64,000 nucleotides of DNA from Arthrobacter alpinus (GCF_001294625.1 NZ_CP012677.1:186001-250000), one strand, 5' to 3'; positions 8,133 to 17,505 are shown, counted from the stretch's first letter. Numbers and translations: made by a program. The notes: generated from the sequence alone by a model not told the origin.

Positions 8133-9225
8133 GGCGGTGTCATACCGTCGAAGCAACAAGTTGGTTGAGTAGAGGAGTTGCTGGTGGGGCGTAGGCGATT
8201 GTCGTTTTCGGATCGGGCGGACATCGCCGTAGGCATTCTGGCTGGCAAGTCTGATCGTCAGATCGGTGCGGATCTTGGCCGTGACCACACGATCATTTGG
8301 CGGGAACGCCACAGGAATTCGACGAAGACCCGCGGGTATCGTCCGGTGAGTGCGGACTGTGCTGCTGAGCGTCGGCGTAGCCGGCCGCAGGCACGGAAGA
8401 TCGAGACGGATCCGGTCCTTGCCGCCCGGGTGAAGGCTGATCTGGCCAGGTCTAGGACGCCGCGGCAGATCGCCGGTCGTTTGCGTTTGGAAGCCACAGA
8501 CGACAGCGTTGAGACCATGACGAAATCACCCGACGCCGAAGGCCGCACCGTCTCCCACGAGGCGATCTACCGCTGGATCTACGCCCTGCCCAAGGGCGAG
8601 CTTGCCAAGTCCGGAATCCTGCTGCAATCCAAGCGCACCAAACGAAAATCAGTGAAGCCGCTGGGTGAACGCACAGGTGGACGGATCATTGGCATGGTCA
8701 GCATCGACGACCGTCCAGAGGAAGCAGCAGATCGCCGTGTTCCAGGTGCGTGGGAAGGGGACTTGGTGGTCGGCAAGGGCGGCAAGAGTGCTATCGCAAC
8801 CCTGGTCGAGAGGCACAGCAGGTTCTTGATCATGCTGGGCCTGCCTGAAGGCAAGAAGGCCGACGGCCTCGCCGACGTGCTGATCAACCGGGTCAATGAC
8901 CTGCCGGCCCTGATGCGTGGTTCCCTGACGTGGGATCAAGGCACCGAGATGGCCCGCCACGCACAACTGACACTGGCCACGGACCTTCCCGTCTATTTCG
9001 CACATCCCCACTCGCCGTGGGAGAGGCCATCGAACGAGAACACCAATGGGCTGATCAGGGAGTACCTGCCCAAGGGCATCGAGCTGACCAGTCATCAGCC
9101 CTACCTGGACTCCATCGCTGATGAGCTCAACGACCGGCCCCGCGCCGTCCTGGGATTCCTCACACCACGAGAAGTATTCACCAAGCTACTCAACGACGAT
9201 GTTGCTAAGACGGCTTGACACCGCC
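8133..9225 (+). mobile_element. IS30-family insertion sequence, apparently complete
   Basis: The ends are 25-bp imperfect inverted repeats at 8133-8157 and 9201-9225. They share GGCGGTGTCA, CCGTC and AGCAAC at matching spacing. Both sides are flanked by GTG (8130-8132 and 9226-9228), a plausible 3-bp target duplication. The element is 1093 bp with one transposase gene whose stop codon lies inside the right repeat. Intact ends, gene and duplication suggest a recent insertion. Confidence 0.85.
8178..9218 (+). CDS. IS30 family transposase
   Basis: The 346-residue product has an N-terminal helix-turn-helix region (DRADIAVGILAGKSDRQIGA) and a DDE core. The core shows WEGDLVVGK (first Asp), SLTWDQGTEM (second Asp) and HSPWERPSNENTNGLIREYL (Glu region), all standard for IS30. 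It catalyses cut-and-paste type transposition through a circular intermediate in well-studied family members. No frameshift or premature stop is visible, so it may be active. Confidence 0.93.
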   Translation: MLVGRRRLSFSDRADIAVGILAGKSDRQIGADLGRDHTIIWRERHRNSTKTRGYRPVSADCAAERRRSRPQARKIETDPVLAARVKADLARSRTPRQIAGRLRLEATDDSVETMTKSPDAEGRTVSHEAIYRWIYALPKGELAKSGILLQSKRTKRKSVKPLGERTGGRIIGMVSIDDRPEEAADRRVPGAWEGDLVVGKGGKSAIATLVERHSRFLIMLGLPEGKKADGLADVLINRVNDLPALMRGSLTWDQGTEMARHAQLTLATDLPVYFAHPHSPWERPSNENTNGLIREYLPKGIELTSHQPYLDSIADELNDRPRAVLGFLTPREVFTKLLNDDVAKTA

Positions 9226-9340
9226 GTGCCCGATAGTCAGGAACCGCGTGGGGGCGCTCAAGTCCGGTACCTTGAATTGCGCTATCTGCAGGTTCAGCGT
9301 CATGGATCGGAAGTAAAATGAGAAGGGCAATATGTCGCTT

Positions 9341-9526
9341 CGTTGGCTCGACTGCGAGGACCGTGGCGCAGTAGGCGGGAGTTCCCACCACGTCATACAA
9401 AACCCATACTTTTGAACACGCAACAGCGACCATTTAGTATCGCGCATTGTTGCACTCACATCATGCAGGAAAAGGCCAAAACGGCTTATTGGCAACTCCG
9501 AATGGACCCCTGATGCGCAAGTGGGG
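9341..9526. repeat. Dispersed degenerate repeat, copy A
   Basis: This stretch aligns with copy B at 37477-37665. Shared blocks in the same order are GTTGGCT, GGCGGGAGTTC, CACCACGTCA, CAAAAC, TTTAGTATCGC and the CAGG(A/C)AAA stretch. A shorter related copy C lies at 20166-20236. On the minus strand copies A and B share a WxELPP peptide (MTWWELPP and VTWCELPP). It may be a decayed mobile element or a small repeat family; I do not know its identity. Confidence 0.55.
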
Positions 9527-9553
9527 TTCATCGGTTCGAATCCGATAAGGGGC
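9525..9553 (+). tRNA. 3' end remnant of a tRNA-Thr gene (probable attachment-site scar)
   Basis: The bases form a complete T-arm (ATCGG, loop TTCGAAT, CCGAT) followed by AAGGGGC. This matches the 3' half of actinobacterial tRNA-Thr, whose acceptor starts GCCCCTT. The 45 bases upstream do not fold into D- and anticodon arms, so this is not a functional gene. Such 3' tRNA ends are left at att sites by integrative elements. Confidence 0.5.
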
Positions 9554-9603
9554 CCTCAAGTTTCGGAGGGCCAAAAAGACCGGATTTGCGGGGTATTTGG
9601 TAG

Positions 9604-9634
9604 TGGCAGGGTGGGCTTCCACCCCGCCATTACG
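9604..9634 (-). terminator. Hairpin downstream of the ROK kinase gene
   Basis: TGGC and GGGTGG pair with CCACCC and GCCA around a small GCTT loop. It lies about 80 bases past the stop of the minus-strand kinase gene and has no strong U-run, so it is a possible terminator of the ABC-kinase operon. Confidence 0.4.
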
Positions 9635-9713
9635 CGTTTAAATGGCGCGGGCGTATGAACGCTCATTTCAGAGGTTGGTATCGCCTGCCGGTCGTGTGAA
9701 GCCATGATGTGCT

Positions 9714-10613
9714 TTAGGTTAATTCGTCAGCAAATTGTGAGGCTCCAATGGCCGCGGCATCAGTTCCCAAACCGCTGCGTAGAACCTTGATTGGTTTCCC
9801 GGAAATAGGAGGGTTGCGTCGCAATTCTGACTCCATTGCCGGATACAAAATATCCCATGCGTGAGCAACACCTCCACCAACGATTAACGTGGAAATATCT
9901 AGAATGCCTGAGATCATCAGCGCAGCTTTTGCCAATCCCGTGCCAGCGTCGGCGAATAGTTCGAAAGCTATCTCATCACCCGCCCGGGCCAGCTCCGCAA
10001 CGTTCTTGGTGTCGCAGGCTTTTCCGGTCGATTGGGCATACAAGGAGGCGATAGAGCGACCGGCGGCTATTGTCTCCAAATGGCCGTATCGGCCACAGGT
10101 GCACAAGCGGTCTCCGAAGCCGGGAATATGGCCGATCTCGGCTGCCGCTCCGTGCTCCCCGGCATGCAGAACGGAATTCAGGACAAGCCCTCCACCGACA
10201 CCGGTTCCCAGCGTAATCCCAAAGAAATTCGCAACTCCATTGCCTGCACCAAATCGTTGCTCTCCAAGCACGAAGGCTGCAACATCATTGCCCACGCGTA
10301 CGGGCAAAGCCAGGCTTGCGTTGAGTTTTTCAGCAAGTGGGTAGCCTGCCCATCCCGTGAAAGAATCGCTGGCAGCTTGGACCCTGCCGCCAGCGTCAAT
10401 GATGCCAGCAGCACCCACTCCTACCACTCTCGGGGTCACTCCCGATCGGTTAGTGGCTAAGGTTGCTACTTCGTGGCAGGCATCCACAATAGCGTCTCCA
10501 CCGTGTTTCGCGGGAGTGTCGGTGGAAGCCCGTCCTTTTACTTTTCCATAGGCATCCACCACGACTGCGGAAATACCAGTTCCGCCGATATCAATTCCTA
10601 ATCTCGGATACAC
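9714..10613 (-). CDS. ROK family sugar kinase (glucokinase / N-acylhexosamine kinase type)
   Basis: The 299-residue protein starts with the ATP phosphate-binding loop DIGGTGISAVVVD, has the GNDVAAFVLGE active-site Asp region and TLGTGVGGGLVLN. The ROK zinc segment is GHIPGFGDRLCTCGRYGHLE: the first His and two Cys are kept but the usual third Cys is His. This is a known ROK variation but should be noted. It starts 2 bases after the ATPase stop and is the last gene of the ABC-transporter operon, so it probably phosphorylates the imported sugar or amino sugar in the cytoplasm. Confidence 0.88.
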   Translation of the reverse strand: MYPRLGIDIGGTGISAVVVDAYGKVKGRASTDTPAKHGGDAIVDACHEVATLATNRSGVTPRVVGVGAAGIIDAGGRVQAASDSFTGWAGYPLAEKLNASLALPVRVGNDVAAFVLGEQRFGAGNGVANFFGITLGTGVGGGLVLNSVLHAGEHGAAAEIGHIPGFGDRLCTCGRYGHLETIAAGRSIASLYAQSTGKACDTKNVAELARAGDEIAFELFADAGTGLAKAALMISGILDISTLIVGGGVAHAWDILYPAMESELRRNPPISGKPIKVLRSGLGTDAAAIGASQFADELT

Positions 10614-10615
10614 GG

Positions 10616-12352
10616 TTAGGATCCTTGCAACGAGGTTGACAACGATGCATTGCGCGCCTCGCGGCGCTGCTTTTGTACAATGGGATTCGGTGACGGTACT
10701 GAGGCCAGCAGGTGACGGGTGTATGCCGCTTCGGGGTGTTGCAGCACTTTGGAGGTCGGGCCTGTCTCGATCACGTTTCCGTGTTGCATGACGGTGACAC
10801 GCTGAGAGACCGAGTGCACTACGGCTAGGTCGTGGCTGATGAACAGGCAGCCGAAGCCGTGTTCTTTCTGCAGGTCCAGCAACAGGGTCAGCACCTCGTC
10901 CTGCACCGAAACATCCAGCGCGCTGGTCGGTTCGTCGGCAATGAGTAATTCCGGGGCCAGAGCTAGGGCGCGCGCCAATCCAATGCGTTGCCGTTGACCG
11001 CCAGAAAGCTCGTGGGGGTAGCGGTTAGCGTTGGTGGATGACAGACGAACTGCTTCAAGTAATTCGCGCACGCGGGCATCTCGAGTGGCGCGACTGGGGC
11101 GTTTGCCGTTGACTCCGTGCATGATCAACGGCTCGGCAATCGAGTCGCTCACCGTCATGCGTGGGTCAAGTGATCCACCGGGGTCTTGAAAGATGATTCC
11201 GATGCGTGAACGCAACTTGCGGGTCTCCCGGGTCGACAGTTTTAAGACATCGCCACCAAAAAGGGTGATTTCACCTCCCGTAACGGGAACCAATCCCAGG
11301 GGAGCTCGTCCTAGGGTCGACTTTCCAGACCCTGATTCGCCCACGAGACCGACGATTTCACCGCGATTGATTACCAAGCTGGCCTGGTTGACTGCACGAA
11401 GCTTGCGTCCGCCACTGGTGTAGTCAACGCAGACCTTGCGCATTTCCAACACAGGGTTGGTCATCGAGCCATTTTTCGGGGGACTCGCACGGTATGACTC
11501 CTGAGCGCGTTCTTCGGTCACAATGCTGTCCCGCTGCGCCTCGGGAAGTGTTGGAACGGCTGCCAGCAGGGCTTGAGTGTAGGATTCTGCAGGATTGATG
11601 AGCACTTGGATGGTGGTGCCAGTTTCGACCACCTTTCCTGCATTCATGACAACTACCCGGTCCGACAAATCTGCAACAACGCCCATATTGTGGGTGATCA
11701 GCAACAGTGCGGTGTTGGTTTCTTTGACGAGGTTGCGGAGCAACTCGAGGATTTCAGCTTGGACCGTCACATCGAGCGCTGTAGTGGGCTCGTCAGCAAT
11801 AATCAATGCCGGATCGCAGGCTAGCGCGATGGCGATAACTACACGTTGGCGCTGGCCGCCGGACAGCTGGTGCGGGAAGCTCTTGGCCTTGATAACTGGA
11901 TCGGGAATGCCGACTCGAGCTAGCAGTGCAACGGCACCGGTCATCGCTTCGGCCTTAGAAACACCGCGATGGTTCAGGATGGCTTCGGCTACCTGTTTGC
12001 CGACCTTCATTGAGGGGTTCAGCGCTGTCATGGGCTCTTGGAAGACCATGGAAACAACGTTGCCGCGTTTGGAATTCATATCCGACTCTGAGGCGTTCAA
12101 GACATCGCTACCATTGACCTCGACCACGCCCGAGCTATGGGCAGTGGACGGCAGTAGCGCCATGGCCGTCAAAGAGGTGATGGTCTTGCCGCTACCGGAT
12201 TCGCCAACGACAGCCACTACCTCTCCGCGGTCGACGGAGAAGGAAACCCCACGCACCGCGTTGACGACACCGATCTTGGTTTTGAAGTCCACGACAAGAT
12301 TCTCGATCTTCAGCGCCGGGACGGTGGGGTTCTTTAATGAAGTGTCGATCAT
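10616..12352 (-). CDS. Peptide/nickel-type ABC transporter, fused double ATP-binding protein (DppD-DppF)
   Basis: The 578 residues hold two complete nucleotide-binding domains, about 10-260 and 300-560. Each has a Walker A (GESGSGKTITS, GESGSGKSTLG), an LSGGQRQR signature and a Walker B (LIIADEPTTALD, LLIADEPTSALD). Fusion of DppD- and DppF-like subunits in one chain is common in actinobacteria. The ATG overlaps the stop of the upstream permease by 4 bases. It powers import together with the two permeases and the lipoprotein encoded upstream. Confidence 0.93.
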   Translation of the reverse strand: MIDTSLKNPTVPALKIENLVVDFKTKIGVVNAVRGVSFSVDRGEVVAVVGESGSGKTITSLTAMALLPSTAHSSGVVEVNGSDVLNASESDMNSKRGNVVSMVFQEPMTALNPSMKVGKQVAEAILNHRGVSKAEAMTGAVALLARVGIPDPVIKAKSFPHQLSGGQRQRVVIAIALACDPALIIADEPTTALDVTVQAEILELLRNLVKETNTALLLITHNMGVVADLSDRVVVMNAGKVVETGTTIQVLINPAESYTQALLAAVPTLPEAQRDSIVTEERAQESYRASPPKNGSMTNPVLEMRKVCVDYTSGGRKLRAVNQASLVINRGEIVGLVGESGSGKSTLGRAPLGLVPVTGGEITLFGGDVLKLSTRETRKLRSRIGIIFQDPGGSLDPRMTVSDSIAEPLIMHGVNGKRPSRATRDARVRELLEAVRLSSTNANRYPHELSGGQRQRIGLARALALAPELLIADEPTSALDVSVQDEVLTLLLDLQKEHGFGCLFISHDLAVVHSVSQRVTVMQHGNVIETGPTSKVLQHPEAAYTRHLLASVPSPNPIVQKQRREARNASLSTSLQGS

Positions 12353-13230
12353 GACTGGCCTTTCACATCAAACATGTCGCGCAGTCCGTCACCAATGAAG
12401 TTGAAGGCGCTCACGATCAAAACTATGGCAATACCTGCGGGGAAGATCAGCCACCAGGCACCCGAATACACCGAGGAAATACCGTCTGTGAGCATTGCTC
12501 CCCAGTCGGTGGAGGGCGGCTGCAGGCCCATGCCCAGAAAACTCACGTAGGCCACGAGCAAGATGGCGTCGGCAACTTGGAAGGTCGCATTGACCACCAC
12601 AGTGCCGATGGTGTTAGGGATGATGTGACGCAGGATCGCACGAGAGTTGCTGCCACCGGTGGCTTTGATAGCCAACACGTAGTCGCGGCTCTTGAGCGAT
12701 AGCGCCTCTGCACGGGTGAGCCGGGCAGGGACAAGCCACGAAACGACTCCGATGATCAGCACCATCATCCACTCGCTCGGGCGGACGATTGCTGAGATGA
12801 CCAGCAGTAAGAAGATGCCTGGGATAGCGATGCCCGCATCAACGACGCGCATCATGGTGGCATCGACCCAGCCGCCTAGGTAACCAGCGACAGATCCCCA
12901 GAGGGTTCCCAAGATGGTAGCGAGTACTCCCGCTGCAAGACCCACCAAAATCGAGGTGCGGCCTGCGATCATCAGGCGGCCCAATACGTCATAGCCCAGC
13001 CCATCGGTACCTAGCGGATGGCCATCTTCGCCGGGCTTGAGATCCGCCTTCATCAGGTTCGTTGAGATCTGCTCTGTGTGGTAAATGAAGGGTCCGATGA
13101 AGCTGAAGATCATCAGTGCAATAACGATGATGACACCGATGACTGCGAGCTTGTTGGAGAAGAACTGCTCCACCGCTCGGGCGGTAGGAGATTTGGGGAG
13201 AGCTTGGCGGCTCAGGGTTGTGGCACTCAC
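12349..13230 (-). CDS. Peptide-type ABC transporter permease (DppC/OppC-like)
   Basis: A 293-residue inner-membrane protein with an N-terminal OppC helix (NKLAVIGVIIVIALMIFSFI) and the binding-protein-dependent permease loop EALSLKSRDYVLAIKATGGS. That loop contacts the ATPase. Start and stop overlap both neighbours by 4 bases, so stoichiometric co-translation is expected. It pairs with the DppB-like subunit encoded just upstream. Confidence 0.92.
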   Translation of the reverse strand: MSATTLSRQALPKSPTARAVEQFFSNKLAVIGVIIVIALMIFSFIGPFIYHTEQISTNLMKADLKPGEDGHPLGTDGLGYDVLGRLMIAGRTSILVGLAAGVLATILGTLWGSVAGYLGGWVDATMMRVVDAGIAIPGIFLLLVISAIVRPSEWMMVLIIGVVSWLVPARLTRAEALSLKSRDYVLAIKATGGSNSRAILRHIIPNTIGTVVVNATFQVADAILLVAYVSFLGMGLQPPSTDWGAMLTDGISSVYSGAWWLIFPAGIAIVLIVSAFNFIGDGLRDMFDVKGQS

Positions 13231-14228
13231 TTAACACCTCCACGGGCGCGGGGATCGAGAACGAACTGGGTGATGTCGGCCAACAGAGATCCGACGACGG
13301 TAGCTACAGAAATGACCAGCACGCAGCCCAAGAGGACCGGGAAGTCGCTTGTTTGCGCTGCGTTCCAGAAGAGCAGACCCATTCCCGGGTAGTTGAAGAG
13401 TTGTTCGACGACTAGGGCGCCGCCGAACATGACCGGTAGATAATAGCCAAGCATGGTCACCACAGGCGTCAACGAGTTACGCAGTACATGGCGGGAAATG
13501 ACTTTGTTCATCGGCGTGCCCTTGGCACGGGCCGTGCGAACGTAGTCCTCGTGAAGATTGTCGATAGTTGCTGATCGCATGTAGCGCGAGAATGTTGCAA
13601 CGCCAGCCAAACCGCTGGTGAGGATTGGTAGGATCATTTCCTTGGGCTGGGACAGGATCTCTGCCACCGTATCGCCCTGTGGTGCACTGGCCGGAAGCCA
13701 ACCTAGCAGCTGAGAGAAGAGCATGATCAGCAGCAGTCCGAGGAAGAAACTCGGTGTGGAGTACACAACGAAGTTTAATCCGGTCATCACGTAGTCAAAG
13801 GCCTTATTGCGACGCATGGCTTGGGCCATGCCCAAAGGGATGGCGACCAACAGGGCGCCAACGATTGCGGCAACGGACAAGATCATAGTCTTGGGAAGTC
13901 GTTGGGCAATGAGTGAGGAGACGTCTGTGTTCATGACGAATGAACGACCTAGACCTCCTTTCACCCACTGGCCCACGTAATTAAAGTACTGCTGGATGAG
14001 CGGGAGGTCGAAACCCTGCTCATGGTTGAAAGCCTTAATTTGGGCTTCGGTGGCCTGTTGGCCCAGGATGCCGCGGGCTGGTCCGCCGGGCAGAGCCTGG
14101 AGCAACAGGAACACAATAACCGAGACGATCGCGATGACGACCGCCGCCTGCACAAGTCTTTTGGCTAAAAACCAACTGAACAGCCGAATCCCTGAGCTAT
14201 CGCGAATGGCGGTGGTGTTAGTCGACAT
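13227..14228 (-). CDS. Peptide-type ABC transporter permease (DppB/OppB-like)
   Basis: A 333-residue membrane protein with the DppB pattern: a first helix VVIAIVSVIVFLLLQALPGG, a periplasmic region and five further helices. The EAA-type loop reads DYVRTARAKGTPMNKVISRH. It follows the solute-binding lipoprotein gene by 57 bases in the same operon and forms the membrane channel with the DppC-like protein. Confidence 0.92.
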   Translation of the reverse strand: MSTNTTAIRDSSGIRLFSWFLAKRLVQAAVVIAIVSVIVFLLLQALPGGPARGILGQQATEAQIKAFNHEQGFDLPLIQQYFNYVGQWVKGGLGRSFVMNTDVSSLIAQRLPKTMILSVAAIVGALLVAIPLGMAQAMRRNKAFDYVMTGLNFVVYSTPSFFLGLLLIMLFSQLLGWLPASAPQGDTVAEILSQPKEMILPILTSGLAGVATFSRYMRSATIDNLHEDYVRTARAKGTPMNKVISRHVLRNSLTPVVTMLGYYLPVMFGGALVVEQLFNYPGMGLLFWNAAQTSDFPVLLGCVLVISVATVVGSLLADITQFVLDPRARGGVK

Positions 14229-14285
14229 CGACGATTCTCCCTTCTTGTTGCGTGGATACTTGCTTGGTGAGCTAGGAAGCTCGAA

Positions 14286-16127
14286 TTACTTGTTCCAACC
14301 CCAGCGCTGTGGGAAGAAGTTGGCGGTGGGGTCCTGAGTGGTGCCTGTCATTCCGTCGCGGATGACTGAAACCTGGTAGACCGGGTTCGGCAACCACATC
14401 ACCGGCAATTGCTCAGCCATCAGTGCCGAGTATTTCTGCATTGTGGCAGGGTCGTTGGTGAGCAGGGCATCGTTCATGAGCTTGTCAGCTTCTGTGTTCG
14501 AGTAATTGCCGAAGTTCACCGAGGCGCCGGTAGCGAAGATGCGTTCGCCGGTCGGGTAGGCCGGGAAGTACCAAGAGCCTGCGGCCCCGAAGTAGGAGAA
14601 CTCCCAGTTGCAGTCAGCTGAAGCGGATTCACACGGAGCGGTTCGGTTCAGCACGGTGTTCAGCGGGGCTTTGTCGAACGTGACGCCAACGCCGATGTCA
14701 CGGAAAGAAGACTGCATGGCGGCAAATTGCTTATCAGCCTCGTCCGAGCCCGACTGGACCATCATGGTTAGTTGCATCTTGGTTCCGGCTTTAACGCCCT
14801 CGCCGCACTGATTGTCTGCGGTTCCCTCGGATTCGCAGACCAAGACTCCATCAGATCCGGCTTTCCAGCCATGGTCAGCGAAGAGCTTCTTGGATTTTTC
14901 CAAGTCGAAGGGATAAGGGTTGTTTTTCTGTGTGTCGGAAAGGAACTGCGACGGAATATCCTGAGGGACCGGACCGTACACCGGGTTTGCCCCATCCTTC
15001 CAGACCACCTTGGAGATCGTAGGCTGGTCGACGGCCGACTGCAACGCCTGGCGGACGTAAAGCTGTTTGAACGTGCTACCCATCTTCGGGTTGTTGAAGT
15101 TGTAGGGCATGTAGGTTACTGCCCAGCCCTTCCAAGGATCAATCTGGTAAGCAAGGGATTCAAACTGGGACTTCTGGTCCATCAATGAGGTAGGAATGTA
15201 ACCGTAGTCGATACCCTTGGCACGCAGCCTGTTCACTTCTGCGTCGGACGAGGTGAAAGGAAGCAAGTTGACCGTGGTGACGTTTGCTGAATCCGGCCCG
15301 TCATACTTCTCATTCTTAGCAAGGGTGACCTTGCCGGAGTTGTCGAAGCCTTTGAGCGTGAACGGACCCGAAACAGCCTGCCAAAGCGGGTTAGTGGCGT
15401 AGGAAGACATGTCTTCGGAGGACTTGGTCAGGTACTCAAAAATCTTCTTTGCGCCGTCAACCGTGCGGTCCTCATCCCCGACTTTAGCGTCATCGCCGGT
15501 CTTGGCCCAGGCATGGTGTGGCAACGGTTTGATGGAGGTCAACTGTGTGGAAGACATCCAGTCTTGGTTGTAGACCTTGTCGAAGGTCAGCGTGAAGTTC
15601 TTTTCATCACTGTACTTAATATCGGTGATGTTATCCGGAAGGCGTCCTTTCTTGTAACCGCCCCAAGTTTCCTTGTTGGCCTTGATTAAGTTGAACCAAA
15701 ACTCAACGTCACGGGTGGTGATGGCAGTGCCATCGGACCAGTGCATGTCCCTCAAATGGAACTTGACGGAGGTGCCGTCGGCAGAATACTCCATTTTGTC
15801 GGCGATGCCGGTTTCCAGGTCGAGCTTCATCTCGCCCTTGGAACCGTCAAATGTCATCAACGGCGACCACAGCGATTGCGCAATGGAGGAGTTGTGAGTT
15901 GCCATCTTGCCAGCAATGCCGACGGGAAGGATCCAGTTGGGAGTTGCATTCGGCGGAAGTGCGTAGTTCACAACGTTGGTGTCAACTCCAGCTGGCACCG
16001 CTGCGGCACTTCCGCCGGTGGTGGGCTTTTCGCCTGCACCGCCGCTGGCACAGCCGGTGAGTAGTAAAGCGAAGACGGTCACGCCAGCGGCAATTCCGGC
16101 TCTCAGACGTTTGCGATCGTTAGACAT
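14286..16127 (-). CDS. ABC transporter solute-binding lipoprotein, family 5 (peptide/oligosaccharide)
   Basis: The 613-residue protein has a lipoprotein signal (LLLTGCASG, lipidated Cys26) and the SBP_bac_5 fold: RDMHWSDGTAITTRDVEFWF near residue 125 and YVRQALQSAVDQPTISKVVW near 355. Family members bind peptides, and in some lineages glycopeptides or oligosaccharides. It is the first gene of the minus-strand operon. A ROK kinase at the end of the operon and a ROK regulator across the divergent promoter suggest the ligand contains a sugar, or that sugar-linked peptides are imported. Confidence 0.92.
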   Translation of the reverse strand: MSNDRKRLRAGIAAGVTVFALLLTGCASGGAGEKPTTGGSAAAVPAGVDTNVVNYALPPNATPNWILPVGIAGKMATHNSSIAQSLWSPLMTFDGSKGEMKLDLETGIADKMEYSADGTSVKFHLRDMHWSDGTAITTRDVEFWFNLIKANKETWGGYKKGRLPDNITDIKYSDEKNFTLTFDKVYNQDWMSSTQLTSIKPLPHHAWAKTGDDAKVGDEDRTVDGAKKIFEYLTKSSEDMSSYATNPLWQAVSGPFTLKGFDNSGKVTLAKNEKYDGPDSANVTTVNLLPFTSSDAEVNRLRAKGIDYGYIPTSLMDQKSQFESLAYQIDPWKGWAVTYMPYNFNNPKMGSTFKQLYVRQALQSAVDQPTISKVVWKDGANPVYGPVPQDIPSQFLSDTQKNNPYPFDLEKSKKLFADHGWKAGSDGVLVCESEGTADNQCGEGVKAGTKMQLTMMVQSGSDEADKQFAAMQSSFRDIGVGVTFDKAPLNTVLNRTAPCESASADCNWEFSYFGAAGSWYFPAYPTGERIFATGASVNFGNYSNTEADKLMNDALLTNDPATMQKYSALMAEQLPVMWLPNPVYQVSVIRDGMTGTTQDPTANFFPQRWGWNK

Positions 16128-16258
16128 TGGACGATCTCTCCTGATTCTTAGGGGTGGGTGTTATGTCAAAAACCATTAGTTCGCCATCGAACAAAGTTTC
16201 ATTTCCGACGGAAGAACTATGTGTAATATAGAGCACAAGTGGTGGTGATTACACCTCA

Positions 16259-16272
16259 GATCGGTAACGATC
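16259..16272. promoter_or_regulatory. Candidate operator GATCG-GTAA-CGATC in the divergent region
   Basis: A perfect 5-bp inverted repeat with a 4-base spacer in the 217-bp gap between the solute-binding lipoprotein gene and the ROK regulator. A second inverted repeat, GTTCG-CCAT-CGAAC, lies nearer the lipoprotein gene. Either might bind the ROK regulator. Arms are short, so confidence is low. Confidence 0.3.
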
Positions 16273-16344
16273 GGATTTCAACTCCGAAAATTCAGGTGTT
16301 TACTAGCGAAAGTCGTAATCTATGAGCCACGAAAGGATGTGCTG

Positions 16345-17505
16345 ATGAGTACTGGTAACCTCGCAGTCGATGTGCTGCGCAGCATTGCTGCGCAACCGAT
16401 CACGCGTTCCGCTCTGGCCAGGGAGATGGGCCTTGCCCCGTCCACCATTTCAACGAAGGTCAACGACCTGATGAAAGCGGGCCTCGTGGAGGAAGGCGGG
16501 ATGGCGCCCTCACAGGGGGGGCGGCCTGGCAGACTGCTGTCGATTTCCTACCGAACTGGCCGGATAGCCGTCATCGACATGGGTGTCAAGCATGCCAAGC
16601 TGGGCCTGGCTGACCTCTCGCGGACCATCCTGTGCAATGAGTCCTTCGAAGTCGATGTAGAACAGGGCCCTATTGCTACCGTTGAATTATTGGCGGCCAA
16701 GGTGCGGGCCATGCTCGAGCGTGAGGGTGGGGAACTGCTTTCGGTGGGCATCTGCCTGCCGGGGCCCATTGATGTGATTCGCCGCGTGGCGGTAGCGCCG
16801 TCGCGAATGCCTGGCTGGCACAACCAGGATGTTGGGGCATTGCTCGAGGAGGCTTTGGGTGTCCCGGCAATCACAGATAATGACGCCAATCTCGCAGCCT
16901 TAGGTGAGTACCTCACCCGTCCGGATGCCGCCGCCAACTCCATCACCGTTCTGGCCGGCACAGGCGTGGGAACCGGCATCATCGTCGGCGGCGAGCTCTA
17001 CCGAGGGTCTTCATACGCGTCCGGGGATATCACCCACACCAAAGTGGAAGCAGCGGCGGATCGAATGTGTTCCTGCGGAAACCGCGGCTGCCTTGAAACG
17101 ATTGCCTCCGGTGCTGCAATTGTCAGTGACTTGGTGAAGATTGGCACGCAGGTCAACGACATTTTCGAAGTTCTGAACCTGGTCCGCGATGGCGACCCCA
17201 CTGCCAATGGAGTGGTGCGCGAGGCTGGCCGGCAGCTCGGTCTGGCATTGAGCACAGTGGTGAATTTTTTCAACCCGGGAGACATTTACCTTACTGGTGC
17301 GCTCTCGGGAGCAAGCGTCTACGTGGCTGCGGTACGGTCCCAACTTTACGAACGGTGCCTGCCGTTGGCGACGGCGGGGTTGCGCGTTGAAGCCGCCTAC
17401 GAGGGAAGCGAGTCCGGACTCGTCGGTGCGGCCGAACTGGCCATCATTCATCTGCTGAGTCAGCCAACATTGAACGTTCGATTCTCCATGCCGGTCATCG
17501 AATAA
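16345..17505 (+). CDS. ROK family transcriptional regulator (NagC/XylR-like)
   Basis: The N-terminal winged helix-turn-helix (SALAREMGLAPSTISTKVND) is followed by a ROK sugar-binding domain. That domain shows GTGVGTGIIVGG, the zinc site RMCSCGNRGCLETIA with all three Cys, and TDNDANLAALGEY. I chose ATG 16345 because GAAAGGA lies 7 bases upstream; a GTG at 16339 is the longest start. It is divergent from the ABC operon and heads a run with the M81 peptidase and CutC genes. It probably senses a sugar or sugar phosphate and represses both arms. Confidence 0.88.
   Translation: MSTGNLAVDVLRSIAAQPITRSALAREMGLAPSTISTKVNDLMKAGLVEEGGMAPSQGGRPGRLLSISYRTGRIAVIDMGVKHAKLGLADLSRTILCNESFEVDVEQGPIATVELLAAKVRAMLEREGGELLSVGICLPGPIDVIRRVAVAPSRMPGWHNQDVGALLEEALGVPAITDNDANLAALGEYLTRPDAAANSITVLAGTGVGTGIIVGGELYRGSSYASGDITHTKVEAAADRMCSCGNRGCLETIASGAAIVSDLVKIGTQVNDIFEVLNLVRDGDPTANGVVREAGRQLGLALSTVVNFFNPGDIYLTGALSGASVYVAAVRSQLYERCLPLATAGLRVEAAYEGSESGLVGAAELAIIHLLSQPTLNVRFSMPVIE

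Noticed and set aside
9481..9553. Complete functional tRNA gene
   Set aside because: Only the T-arm and 3' acceptor strand are present; no D-arm, anticodon arm or 5' acceptor strand can be drawn in the preceding bases.
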